DNA of 64,000 nt from Diatrype stigma. Lineage: Eukaryota; Ascomycota; Sordariomycetes; Xylariales; Diatrypaceae. Where the stretch lies: NCBI GenBank assembly GCA_022225965.2, contig JAKJXP020000050.1, positions 248,001 to 312,000 of the forward strand, given 5' to 3'. A program made the translations under genes and the position numbers. This document shows positions 48,750-60,013 of this stretch, in pieces. The first letter of the stretch is position 1. Every line of letters starts with the position of its first letter. The notes below the pieces were generated by a model, which was not told the origin of the DNA, ran no database searches, and was given only the letters and a program-made list of their open reading frames with translations.

Positions 48750-49576
48750 TGTGTCGAGTGGATGTGAGTGGCTTGGCTACACAAGGGGCGGAGGGATGAC
48801 CAGGAAACGAACCAGAGGGGGATAGTTGAGTGAAGCTCTTATACTGGGTATGTTTGGCTGTTTTGGGGCTGTTCTAGAGCGGGCATAGCGCTCTGACAGG
48901 GGGGCCTCTGGAGGCCCAACTGTGCTTGATGAGGACTGATCTCCCCCATCTGTCCCGGGTGCGCCCTTTCCTTCCTTCCTTCTTCAAATCTTTTCCCGGA
49001 TCAATCTGAGTAATACTATCAATATCGAAAATTCCCATCATCTAGCTACCTACAGGTTGAATACGTGAGGTCACTGCACTCAGTAATACAATATCCCCCT
49101 CGCTCTGTGTATACATACAAGTATGTCTATTTTCAGGTGTTGTTTCGCATCACCTAGTGTAAGGTGTAAGCCCCTTCCCCTTTTGCCATTGGGCCACATG
49201 AATGATGGATGCAGCTACCGCAAGTACCTGTTCCAACAACACATGCAGGCAGGTTCTCGATATATGTAGCCAACAACTTTTGCGATCCTATGCCTTGCTC
49301 ATCACTCGCCAACTGCATAAAATGTTGGCCACGATTTGACAGGTATGCATAAAGGCAGGACCGCTGGTGCTGGTAAGAATGGTGAAAACAACAATAATCG
49401 CGCGTACAGTTAAGGTAAGGGGGAACGTAATTAGGGGGGCAGCCTGTCGGCTACGAAGCATAAAAGTTGCGAAATCTCCTGCATTCTCCAGTCTTGACCA
49501 CCAACAACAGTCTCAAGCACATCACAATCCTCCACTGTCGCAAGTTCATCACTGAAAAAAGATCAGCACCTTCATC
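48750..49576. other. Intergenic between the pseudogene and the EthD gene
   Basis: Shared upstream region of two divergent units. No clear motif. Confidence 0.45.
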
Positions 49577-50061
49577 ATGGCTACTCACGTCAAGTTGACT
49601 TTAACTCACTATCGAAGGCCCGAGCACACTCATGAGGCATTCATGAAATGGATCGTCGAAGAGCATGTCCCGCTCGCCATTCCTGTGTTCAAGAGATGTG
49701 GGGTTCTCAATTACTCACTCGTAAGTCATGTCATCTCCCATGGTTGATGCAACTTGATTACCAACTGACGCCAAAATAGTTCGAGACCCCCGCTGCCATG
49801 AATGCGGAATTGAAGGCCAGCATGTCGGGGGGGCACAGAGCGGCGTGGCAGTATGCCGACTTCGACTGCTTCATCGAGTATACACTTAAGGATATCAAGA
49901 ACATCGGCGAGTTCCTTTCGGATCCGGACTGGGCCAAATCCATCGAGCATCAGGAGGACTGGGTAGATACTAGCAAGTCGTTGATGTCCATTGGGTACAT
50001 CACGCCTTACCTGCTGGAGTCGGGTGAGGCTGTGAACGTCCCGGATTCTAATGTGAAGTAG
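49577..50061 (+). CDS. EthD-domain protein (dimeric alpha/beta barrel)
   Basis: Exons 49577-49720 and 49780-50061 give 141 aa. The start VKLTLTHYRRPEHTHEAFMKWIVEEHVPLAIPVFKRCGVLNYSL has the EthD pattern: a first beta strand, then a helix ending in H-x-P-L near an acidic residue. FDCFIEYTLKDIKNIGEFLSDPDW follows, matching the second half. Proteins of this fold in fungi act as dehydratases or cyclases in aromatic polyketide and pigment pathways, but many are uncharacterised. The intron is GTAAGT...AATAG, phase 0. The ATG at 49577 has a good context (TCATC before it). It sits beside a broken membrane-protein gene, which could be the remains of a once larger metabolic locus. Confidence 0.82.
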
Positions 50062-50805
50062 TTGGGTGGTTGTCAAGCTATCTCGGACGGCTTCATTCGA
50101 GGGTCGATGCGGCTACATTGGCACGGTATTGGCAGACGTCATAATAGCACTTCCTTTACCCAACCATATCTTCACGGTCATCGGACTATTGTGGTAGTTT
50201 CTGACAAGTTCCAAACCCTGGTATCAAGACGGCATATGCATCGTGTAGGCCCAGCTCCTTCGGGTGCTATATGAGCAGCGCTAGCGTTATCCATGCTCCT
50301 GTTCGTCCTGCAACCCACAGTTGCATCCGAGGATTCGTGATATGTAACCGAAAACGACTTCAACGCTAAGTTACCGAGACTGGAAGTGCCAACTTGTGGC
50401 TCCATTTCAATGCGGATGAAACCCTAAACCAGGAGTTGTGACATGCGGGAGATACGCTGACGCGTGAGACGAAGTACGGGATCAATACCTTGCCCTGTAC
50501 TGCCGAGCCCGCTCCTATGCTTCGGGACATAGCTGCTCAAGATCATGTATTATAGCTTCGGCAAAACTGCTGCTCCCCTGTTGTCTTACCTCAAGATACA
50601 CGGAGCATGAATTAGTGGGTAAACTTAAAGTCCAGCTGTAGTAGTACAAGTCAAAGTTTCGACCTTTCCAATATCTGAACTGGGGTCTCCATCAGACGAA
50701 ACAATGGAGTGCAAATGCAATCCCGTATGGCATACACCTCCCTAGAGGGCGTATGGCCGGTCTACCAGACGTCATTCGCATGCGCCGAAAGCGCGAACAA
50801 GTGCG
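50062..50805. other. Intergenic
   Basis: No feature supported. Confidence 0.45.
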
Positions 50806-51219
50806 CTAACGCTTCCGCCTTGCGACCAGGTTCAGAAAGCCTTCCGGGACCAAACAGACAAAGCATAGCAACCGCCGGCTGAGTGCTAAGGGGTGCTCAG
50901 GGGATGTTGCGGTCGCGTGCATCGAACCGATACAGGCGGCTGCCTGACGGTATGCATGCAAAATTTCATCAGACTGATCGCCTTCGCCGCCCTCATCGTC
51001 GAAGAATCGCACGTCGTCGTCGCCGACAGGCAGCCCTTCTGTCGGTGATAGCAGATACGAGAGCCTCTGAGAATCGAGCTGTTTGCTGCTGAACAATAAC
51101 ACATCGGGATCGGGAAACGTGGGAGACGACTGGATTGGCGCCATGATGCTGGACTTCGGTTCATCAGCCCCGATCAACAGGTCCCAGGAGGCCTTGAAGA
51201 CGGTGCGAATGCCTCGCAT
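50806..51219 (-). CDS. Uncharacterised 137-aa ORF, possibly a gene remnant
   Basis: The frame begins MRGIRTVFKASWDLLIGADE and has an acidic centre (VGDDDVRFFDDEGGEGDQSD), then a short helix-like segment and a basic end (LVARRKR). Composition is gene-like, but I recognise no domain, and the ~3 kb downstream is empty. It may be a fragment of a larger decayed gene or fortuitous. Confidence 0.3.
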   Translation of the reverse strand: MRGIRTVFKASWDLLIGADEPKSSIMAPIQSSPTFPDPDVLLFSSKQLDSQRLSYLLSPTEGLPVGDDDVRFFDDEGGEGDQSDEILHAYRQAAACIGSMHATATSPEHPLALSRRLLCFVCLVPEGFLNLVARRKR

Positions 51220-53438
51220 AATGCGAAGTCACTGCATAGGCAGCTAGTATAGAGAAGTCACCGAGCAGCCTTTCAAAGTCGCAACGTATTTCCCATGAGA
51301 AGGATAGAGGTAATGCAGGCTGCCTCGGCGATGGCCTTGTCAAAGCCTCCTTCTGTCATATTCACAAGCAACATTATGCTGACAATTTTTCTAGGAGTGG
51401 GTTGCCAGCTGATTCTCTATTCAGAACCACTATATTATCGTCGTAGGCATGAACGAACGCAGACAGGCCGGGGTTCGTTACACTGCATGGTCACATTGTC
51501 AGCAAGAAAAGATAAGCAGCCACGATACGGACGCGACGGCAGCTACAGCAACAGCAATATCCGTATGTACGGTGACGATGTACCTTAAGCACAACGGGCG
51601 CGGCACCTCAAGCACCCGCTTCTCGATTTCGTGTGATAAAGGCGCGGCCCTCGACCCGGCTTGTACTACCGATTCGGTCCGGGGCTCATAGCGGGTCAGC
51701 AAGAGCCGAGACGGAACGGCAGAGTTAGTGTCTTGGCACCGGACCGCAGTTGGGAATCGGCGATAACTAAGAATCAATGAGCAACGCATAAGTAGGGCTG
51801 TGACTCGTGGCTCATATCAATGGGAGCGAAGCAATAACGCGTGATAGAAGAGATCCAGAGGTGTTGGCACATCGTGACTCGGAAGATAGGGGGACATGAA
51901 CGAAGGAGGTCGTTGGAAGAAGCGATTCAGCGCCACCCAGTGGCACCCACAATGGGGTGGATCTGGACAGGGATGCTCGGGATCGCTAAGTAGCGTCTTT
52001 CAAGAGGACAATGAAACTGTTTTGCTGTCTCTTCGCCCCTTTTACTTATTACCCAGTCCGAGCAAAAGCATCTAATGCTCGAGGAAATGCATTAGGAACG
52101 ACTCTGAGCAGCTGACGCATGGGATATTTGGAGCCAAGTAGGGTACGCGGTGTCTCGTCCTCGACGTCCAGACTCCGTAGAGTGCTCTTTCTCATCGCAG
52201 CGTCGCTCACGGCCATTGTCCTCGGTACAAGAAGCGAAATCGTAAAAGGGAAGGAGACGCACACTCCCGGGGCGTCACCCAGCATCACTCTTATCCTCCC
52301 TCTACCGACAAGTTCTCACCCAACGGCTTCTAAGATACACCACCACCGTACAGGCAGCTATAATAACGAGGTTTTTTTCTCTATAGCCGAGTAGCCATTT
52401 ACTCCAAAGTTTCCCTTTCCGTCCCCTTCTTTCTCTTTTGGCACGGGCGGCCGGGCTAATTGGATGGGCCTACCTATTTCCGTTCTGCACTCTTCGGCTC
52501 GTCGGAGGTGCCATGTCCCCCAATGGCACGTCACCTACTTCTCAAATCATCTCCAACGTGTGCCTACCTCCCCTTATCCTAGCGGCGGCCGGCATCCTTC
52601 GCGAAGCGCAAGGTTTTGAACTCTGACCCTCAGTCATCTACCCACCTAATTACGAAGTTTGAAGCCATGACCTAGAAGTAGCATCGAGGCTAACGTGAAG
52701 GACAACAGGAAATCACGCCAAGGTTCTCGTGGATGCACTCTCGTTGGATAGTCCCTGATCGCCTTCCATCATGCCATAGTCGCTGTGGAGTTGCCATGCT
52801 TGGTGCTGGGGCACCAGCTCCTCAGAGCGACAACCCGAAGGCTACCGATTTGCAGATGGTTCGGGCGTCATGGGATTCTGACGGTTTCGTGGGTGCTGTT
52901 AGTACTCAAAACTTCCTTTGTTCTGCTCTAAGTTTGATCAACGTCTAACCCTATTTCCCCGTTATTCTAGCTTTCGAATTATCTCACCTTATCACTCAAG
53001 TTTATCGGGTTCTACGTACACTACTCCTTGGTAGCCCTCCGTACAGGCACACCATATCTCAACCCCGCTACTTGCTCCCTAGCCATTCGCGTTGTACTAG
53101 GCTTTCTACCAGAGTTGATTGCTACGGTCTTGTTGGTTGGTTGTGTTTGTGGGTCTAAAGGTATGGAATCCGACTAATCTCTAGCTTAAGCTAAGTTATT
53201 AAGTCCTATTAAGTCCATTTGTATTTCGTACATGAGTTACCCGTAAGGTTCATAACACACAGATGCTGCATCTTAAGTGATTCTATCGCAGGAAGAAACA
53301 GTGGCGAGTTTGGAAGTGACAGGAAGAACTAGGTATAATTGGTTAATCAATTGGTCTCTATTTACTTGAACCCTCGATAGAAGGTGGAATAAAGCCTATC
53401 AGAGCTTGTTTTGGTAGCTGGGGCTAACACTGAAGTCA

Positions 53439-53477
<39 letters not shown>

Positions 53478-54453
53478 ACCACCTAGTCAGTATTATGTCG
53501 TTTCTATGCCAACTAAAACCAAAGACCCCAAGACACTGCCGGGAGGACCTGGTTCTGATATCTGTGCCGGCTGTCACTACAGTACACTGTCCACGTCGCG
53601 GGCCCAAAACATGGCGGTACTCAACATGCGTACGCGACGCAAGCCCGTAATATTCATCTTTCTCCCTTCCTTCCATCATAGAAAGCCCTTTCTGATTCTT
53701 TGCCTTCCACCGATACATTCCGTGGGCACAGCTTCATACATCAGGTTTTGTATGATCATGGAGTTCGTCCATAACACATCCTCAAGGTTCTTCGTGGATG
53801 GAGCGGAATGACAGCCTATACCCCCGAGCAACTATGGTAAAGATTCGAAAGTTCTTAGAACCTACAGCATCTTGGGGCATTATAGCGCGCAGGCAAAGAG
53901 TTCGTCTCTGATTGTTCCAGGAAGATGCACAAACGTAGCTCGCGTGAGTACATAACCTTTACTGCATATGGATTTCAGGCTGCCACACTTCGTATATTGA
54001 TCCTGATAATATATATGCGCTAGTCATTGTTGATATCAGGGTTCTGAGTGGAATTAAGATTCTAAACGCTGTAGTAAGTGTAAGAAAATCTATATAGCCC
54101 GAGGGAACTTTTATCATCAGCTAAGACGCCCTTGAGTTCATCTTTTTTCTTGAGACTTGAAGCTTGAGGTCGGACATGAACCCAAGGAGTGTGTGTACCT
54201 ATGTACCCCGACATATAAAAGGAGACGATGCCCCCCCAACCCTCAACCTCTTTCTCTCAATCCTCAACATGTTTCTCCCAAGCATCTAATCACACATTTT
54301 CTTCTGCTGAGACACTTCAAAGAAGCATCATCACTCTCATATACAAGAGTTTCCACCTACCAAACTACATATTACCAAACACCACGTGGTCAAGTTATCA
54401 CAAAACCAACCCACCATAACACCAAAATAGAACACATTACCACATCAGCAGCC
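51220..54453. other. Gene-poor stretch with a (TG)n tract
   Basis: No gene supported. A (TG)n microsatellite lies at about 53451-53478. The last 300 bases contain AC-rich, TATA-poor leader sequence of the secreted protein gene that follows. Confidence 0.4.
53451..53478 (+). repeat. (TG)n microsatellite
   Basis: About 14 TG units preceded by an (AT)n run. Confidence 0.9.
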
Positions 54454-55119
54454 ATGCAGAGCTTCAATCTCTTCATGTGGACACTGGTCCTTATCAGTCA
54501 AACCTCAGCCCTGGCAATCAGTCCATTCAGCCACTTCATCTCAAAGTTTAATGGCAAGGAGTCCGTCCAACACTACAATAACTACAACGGCTCCACTATC
54601 GACACACGAGAGCAAGAGAGTGGGGAACACCCTTTTGGTGAAGATGATCTATTCTTATCATACTTCCTTAACAAAACCGCCATCGACACCTTCAACGTTG
54701 ATGCTACTGTTGCTGCTATTTCCGACAGCGCTAAGAAAACCAACACGACTCTGGAAGCTAGAGAAGATGATAACAGGGACTACTGCGAGCTAGGAAAGCC
54801 GGGCAAGGTTCCCCTCCACAAGCTGCCTCTCTGCTACCAGCGATGCTTTATCGACGACTGTTGTGGCAAGATGATGTTGGGTGGGCCCGGCGACGTGCGC
54901 CAGCTCACTACGAGAGAGTTCTGCGACACCAAATGGATATATGTCGGGGATCTCATTCTTCAACACGTCGGACGCTGCGCTGTTGACCACTGCCGATCTG
55001 ATCCGTCAGCCCGTGAGGAATCCAACCAATGGATGCTCCAGGTTTGTGGTGATCATCGGCACAGGGGATACCCGCACATGCACCCACCCCCTGACTCCTA
55101 CGAGCCGAACACCTGTTAG
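54454..55119 (+). CDS. Secreted cysteine-rich protein
   Basis: A single exon of 221 aa. MQSFNLFMWTLVLISQTSALA is a signal peptide. Residues 22-105 are acidic and Asn/Thr-rich with several N-glycosylation sequons. The C-terminal half has ten cysteines, with the pattern LPLCYQRCFIDDCC, then REFCDTKW, VGRCAVDHC, LQVCGD and a final C. The order LP-C-x3-C...C...C-x4-C resembles CFEM-type spacing, but the domain is divergent, so I do not assign it. Met at 54454 was chosen because it directly precedes the signal peptide; the frame is open further upstream (54157) without a plausible leader. Another frame remains open to 55288 with a cysteine-containing tail (ACRNLCNDVF, PGCREC), so a short 3' intron is possible. 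Candidate effector or wall-associated protein. Confidence 0.7.
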   Translation: MQSFNLFMWTLVLISQTSALAISPFSHFISKFNGKESVQHYNNYNGSTIDTREQESGEHPFGEDDLFLSYFLNKTAIDTFNVDATVAAISDSAKKTNTTLEAREDDNRDYCELGKPGKVPLHKLPLCYQRCFIDDCCGKMMLGGPGDVRQLTTREFCDTKWIYVGDLILQHVGRCAVDHCRSDPSAREESNQWMLQVCGDHRHRGYPHMHPPPDSYEPNTC

Positions 55120-56588
55120 AGACTTCGTGTACAATATGGCACAGCCCCAAGGCGTCTTTGCGTGCCGCAACCTGTGCAACGATGTGTTCGAATCAAGCCT
55201 CGGTGGATTTCATATTGGCATTGAACGCCTATGGGAGCTTCGACAAGATTTACCAGGCTGCCGGGAATGTCAAACCTTCCGCACCTGACGTCATAGACGT
55301 ATAGGGACATGCGCCTTATCATCAGGCCTCCTAGCCCAGAATCGGGCGAAGTTGGCGAAAGGTTGACACTCCAAGGGGGGGTGGAGGGGGGTGGGGTGGT
55401 TTGAGGAGAAGCCGTAAGGCAGCTTAGGCAGGGATAAGGGAGCCATACGGGGGGGGGGGGTCTGGACTAGATGGTTGGCGTCAAATATCAAGTACTAAGC
55501 GTTTTAATGTTATATTCATTCTTGAGCCCACATTTATATTCCATGACCCCTATGATAATTGGGAGTTTAAATAACGTATATTTTTCCAAGGGTAAGTACT
55601 ACATGGTGTATGCCGAGTAATATAAACTTCTAGCTATTCGGATTACTTAAAATAGAGCTACAGTATCTAGTATCTGGTCAGATGGGAAGACCGGGTAGCA
55701 CAACGTGATAACCATTAGAATAGATCAGACGGTATTCCAATCCGATAGCTCCTGGTCAGTAGAAAAACTGCGTATGTAGATATGCCGCAACACAGCAGTG
55801 ACTGGAACGTTTTGCTGGAACCAAATGAGTAAAGTAGTATTTTATTTAAAGCAGCATACCGAAGAAGTGTTCTATCTGGCGAGCTAGGGGATCTGTTCAG
55901 GCTTCATACCTAGAAGAGGAGAAGGTCGTTCCTGATCACCACCACTCCGGTACGGTCTAGCATCCTCTTCGGCTGTGATGAATAAGTACACCTGCAATTA
56001 CGTGACCCAGTATCTACTGAAAGCAGCTATCATAACACTGGTAACCGGGGAGACACAGAGATGGCTTACACTTCAATGTTGACCACATACAAGCTGCTGT
56101 ATGTACCCGGAGTGTCTCCCCCCTAAGTTAGCAATTACAGTACATGCGGCAGGCGCGTAGGGGTCCTGAATGTAAACCAGAGGAGTGCATTGGCCTACTC
56201 TTTGCAACCAAGACCATTGTCACCTAGCAACCCGGGTTGTTGCCCTATTGGAAGAGGTGCTGTACTCCTGCATATTAGCAACTGCCATAGACTGCAACTG
56301 CCTGGAGTGGACCTACTCCTGCGTGCATAACCCTTTCTAACCTACCCGCCTGTGTTTACTCTCTCCCCCCTCTTTTGTTTTCCTCTCTCATCCATTCTTC
56401 AGTTCTGAATATTCAGTCAGCAACTTCAGTTTTCTGCACGATCACAATTCGACCTGTTGATCCTGCCTGTCTTTCTTCGACAATTTTATATTGTCTATTA
56501 GTTTACCCTTCCTTCCTTCCTTCTCACTCGCCACCTCTTTCCCTTCTCACTCGTCACCGTCACCGTCACCATCACCACCACCGCCAGC
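55120..56588. other. Intergenic
   Basis: G/C homopolymer runs near 55377-55395 and 55450-55460. Upstream of 56589 is a CT-rich and (ACC)n leader typical of highly expressed fungal genes. No gene supported. Confidence 0.45.
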
Positions 56589-58964
56589 ATGCGTATCTCC
56601 TGGGACAGCCAGACCCTGCTGCAGTTCAGCCCAGTCTGGATTGGGGCCTTCCTCTCCTTCTCGCTGGTAAGCACTCATGGTTCTACTCGTGGTTCTGCTC
56701 GTGGTTCTTTCCGCCCCTTCTTTCCGCCCCTTCTTTCCGGCGTGCCTTTCCTACCCTCCTTTACTCCCCCCCCCCCCCCCCCTTTTTCTTTTTTTTTCTT
56801 TTTCCCTTTCCTTCGTTTCTAGCCTTCTCCCTTTCCCTCCTTTCCCCCCTTTTTCTCCTCCCCTTCGTTTCTACCCCCTCTCTTTCCCTCCTTTCCCTCC
56901 TTTTCCTCCTTTCCCTCCTTTCCCTCCTTTTCCTCCTTTCCCTCCTTTCCCTCCTTTCCCCCCTTTCCCCCCTTTCCCCCCTTTCCCTCCTTTCCCTCCT
57001 TTCCCTCCTTTCCCTCCTTTCCCTCCTTTCCCTCCTTTCCCTCCTTTCCCTCCTTTCCCTCCTTTCCCTCCTTTCCCTCCTTTCCCTCCTTTCCCTCCTT
57101 TCCTTCGCCCCTACTCTTCATTCCTACCCTCCCCTCCTTTCCTTCCTTTCCTCCCCTCCTTTCCTTCCTTTCCTCCCCTCCTTTCCTTCCTTTCCTCCCC
57201 TCCTTCCTTCCCTTTCTCTCCTTTTCTTCGCTTCACCCTTCGCTCCTGCCCTTCAATCTTGCCCTTCAATCTTGCCCTTCCATCCCGCCCCCCTTTTCCA
57301 AAATTACTTTCCCTTTCTTCACTCATTTACTCCTTCCTATTATATACCCCTATATACCCCTATCTTTCCTTCTTTCCTTTTGTCCTTTTGTACGAAGATC
57401 CATTATTGACTTGAACCCTGTTGCAGTGGACCAACTACCTCTTGGTCTGGTCCGAGTTCGTCCTTCCTGCCTCCGGTTATGGTCTCGACCTCGACTCGGC
57501 CGGCAACCGCGGACTTGTAAGTGCTTAATCTATTTACGGCCACCCAATCATAATGCCAGCTGCCTAAAAGGCTATGTGTACCTAGTGCCTAAGCTAATAC
57601 AGGAACTGCAGGGTATCGCTCTCTTGATTATCTCGATAACTGTCAAGGTTCTCTGGATTGCTCCTTTCGCCCAAGCTCTCGTGATCACCTGGTGTAAGTA
57701 CCTCTCTGCCCCTGACATAGTCCTATCCATACACACCTATACAGTTGTTGACTATTGTACCTACTATACAGTCTGTGATCGCGATTGGAAATCTCCACAG
57801 GCCTGCAAGAGCATAATGCAAGTCGATACCAACTTCTGGCAAAACCCCTGTCACGACCCAGCGAAAGGCCCCTGGATCCCCTGGCCAACCTGTAAGTTCT
57901 AAAGGCTCGAGTCTTATTAATCTTCCTTATCTTGCAAATCATGTCCTTATACGGCATCAATTTATGTATGGTACTGATTATTCGGATTCCAGACCGTCCT
58001 CGTGAGTGCCCCGTCAGCGAAAGTGACTGCGCTCGTTGTATGTCAGATAGAGTGTATCATTGTACGAGGTTTGACCGCTGTCTCCCTGTATATGATCACT
58101 TCTGTCCGTTCTTCCATGTAACGGTCTACCTACGGACTATCAAGGCATATCTGCATACGCTGGTCTTTCTTCCACTCGATGCTGTCATCACGTGGGCTCT
58201 GGCGCTCACTGGCATGCTTGGGTGGACGAGAGGATACTACCAGTATGGACTCACTCTGTTGTTCGCCACCATGCTGCTCGTACAACAGGTTATCATCTGG
58301 ACCCCCGACAAGTTCTGGATGCTAGCCTGCAGGAACTGTGTCGTTGCTGAGCAGGAGGTAAGCAATTATCTAAACTTCGTTGTGCACCTGCAGTTTCGTC
58401 CATAATTGATGGTTTTAACAACCCAAACAGAAGACTCTCGGTGTCTCTCGTCTTTGGGTACTCGGATACAAGTACCTTGAAGGTGCTGAGACGAGACTTC
58501 ACCTCGCGGGCTTCCAAGGAAAGAACCCCTGGGACCTCGGAATCGAGGAGAACCTGCGCCAAGTCCTCGGACGACAAGTTTGGCAGTGGTTCCTCTTCTG
58601 GGTCCAACCCGAACGGGTGTCTCGTTATGGAAAGTACGTTGATCGGGACCTCCCCTATGCCGAGTTCGTTATAAGGCACAGAACCGATTTCCTCATGCCG
58701 CCTCTCACCTCCGTCGCCGTTGATGATGGATCCGGTACCGCTGCTTCTCCAACCCCGGTAGAAGCGGCATATACTTCCCGTCGTCGACAACAGCGCAGCA
58801 GCAGTGCGCAGCACCAGCCGGCCAGCTCTTCAACAAGCCATGTTCAAGAGCTGGTTAGCCCTGCTGTTCAGCCAATCATCACTGCTCTCCCAACGCCTGC
58901 TGGGCCCGCCGTCAAGCCCGCTCGTAGGCGGTACGAACTCTCGTGGAGCACTGATAGCGCATGA
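56589..58964 (+). CDS. DHHC-type palmitoyltransferase-like membrane protein with a DHFC motif
   Basis: Exons 56589-56666, 57427-57516, 57603-57693, 57772-57891, 57993-58357 and 58431-58964 join in phase to 425 aa. A hydrophobic segment precedes a cysteine-rich domain: Cys132, Cys139, Cys142, His149-Cys150, Cys156 and Asp161-His162-Phe163-Cys164. This corresponds to C-x2-C...HC...C...DHHC, with the second His replaced by Phe. VYLRTIKAYLHTLVFLPLDA and a further hydrophobic hairpin (about 200-240) follow, then a soluble C-terminal domain (LWVLGYKYL...NPWDLGIEENLRQVLG) and a Ser/Gln/Pro-rich tail. DHHC enzymes S-acylate cytosolic faces of membrane proteins through the last cysteine, which is kept here. 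The first intron is 760 nt and mostly a pyrimidine satellite. Confidence 0.85.
56700..57400 (+). repeat. Polypyrimidine satellite inside intron 1, (CCCTCCTTT)n
   Basis: The + strand is almost purely C and T for about 700 nt. The centre, about 56885-57100, is an array of roughly two dozen 9-nt CCCTCCTTT units with occasional TTTTCCTCC or CCCCCCTTT variants. It lies between the donor GTAAGC (56667) and acceptor TTGCAG (57426). It generates long meaningless frames (FPPFPP on +, KEGKEG on -). Confidence 0.95.
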
Positions 58965-59020
58965 TCTCTGTCACCGTACTTCCATCCTTGGAGCTCACTC
59001 AGGAGACGCACATTAGACCG

Positions 59021-59050
59021 ACCAGACCAGACCAGACCAGACCAGACCAG
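59021..59050 (+). repeat. (ACCAG)6 microsatellite
   Basis: Six perfect ACCAG units. The inverse form (TCTGG)3 occurs at about 59521-59537. Confidence 0.95.
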
Positions 59051-59068
59051 GAAACTAATAAGCTTTCT

Positions 59069-59089
59069 GAGCCGCTGGATCAGCGGCTC
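59069..59089 (+). terminator. Perfect hairpin GAGCCGCTG-GAT-CAGCGGCTC
   Basis: A 9-bp perfect inverted repeat with a 3-nt loop, about 105 nt after the palmitoyltransferase-like stop codon. It could structure the 3' end of the transcript; a role in termination is only inferred. Confidence 0.3.
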
Positions 59090-59941
59090 GGAACCCAAGG
59101 CTAAGTCCCCCCCTCCCTATCTTCTCGCTGTTTTTCTTTTGTGTGTACTTACTAATCATTGCTTACTTATAGTTAACGATGGCCCCCCTCCCCCTTCGCC
59201 CTCTTCGCCCCTTTCGCCTGCCTAGCTTCCGACGCAGGCCTAAGATCACCCGTCAAGAACACCGCAGCGCGCCCCGGTTAACGCACTCCATCACCCTTTC
59301 TCTCGCTACTTGGCTTCCGACACACACTCTCCGAAGACTCTTCGTTCCCTCCCCCTTTCTCTATAATACACCGCAGCTGCCCCGGAAAACGCACTTACAC
59401 CCCCATTCTTCCATCTCCCCCTATCTAGTTTGCCTAGTTGCCCTTGCAAGCGACGAAGAGTCTTCCCCTTAAGTCCAAGAACACCGCAGCATGCCCCGGT
59501 TAATGCATCTCCTTCGCCCTGTCTGGTCTGGTCTGGTCCCCTACGCCCCCTGCCCCCCCTGGTTTCAATCTCGGTCCTCCTGTCGGTTTTCGGTCGGATG
59601 GTCAACGGCCATGGTAACGGTTTTCGCCACCGCCTCCTCCCCCGCCCCCCCTCGATATTCGGTTCGGCTCCTCGGTTAACGGTTTCCCGGTTTCGCCCCG
59701 GTCACGGTCTCGGCACCCTGACTTTGGACTTCGGTCTAGCTATTATGTTCTGTGCTCCAGGTGAGTCTTTTGTGTTCGGACAGCTAACCTAGTAAACGAA
59801 AACTGTTTAGGTCTTTCGGTTCGGTAACGGTAGATAATGGCTCAGGTATGTTCCCCTAATCCCCAATTCCCTAGCATGTATTGTCAAGTCATGTAAATAG
59901 CTGGTTTTTTTCCCTTCGGGGTTTTCCAGATGAAAAAAAAA

Positions 59942-60013
59942 GGTCGTCTGGCGCGATAATAAGCGCCTGGCCGTCCTCTCTCGAGGAAGGAGGTTCGAAT
60001 CCTTCGACGATCT
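59942..60013 (+). tRNA. tRNA-like gene or pseudogene, anticodon not assignable
   Basis: 72 nt with a perfect 7-bp acceptor (GGTCGTC/GACGATC, one G-T), a 4-bp D stem (GCGC/GCGC) after TG, a B box GGTTCGAATCC in a 5-bp T arm and discriminator T. The 21 nt between the D and T arms (TGGCCGTCCTCTCTCGAGGAA) do not fold into a 5-bp/7-nt anticodon arm; the best stem is TCCT/AGGA with a 6-nt loop. The gene is therefore either a damaged tRNA or an unusual one. Confidence 0.45.

Larger units (their letters stand above)
58965..59941. other. 3' flank with pentamer repeat, hairpin and imperfect direct repeats
   Basis: Holds (ACCAG)6 at 59021-59050, a 9-bp-stem hairpin at 59069-59089 and three copies of an ACACCGCAGC...GCCCCGG motif at about 59260, 59367 and 59482. 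The open frames here are unsupported. Confidence 0.5.

Noticed and set aside
56819..57326. Long open frames on both strands (FPPFPP and KEGKEG repeats)
   Set aside because: They are translations of the CCCTCCTTT satellite inside an intron and have no other content.
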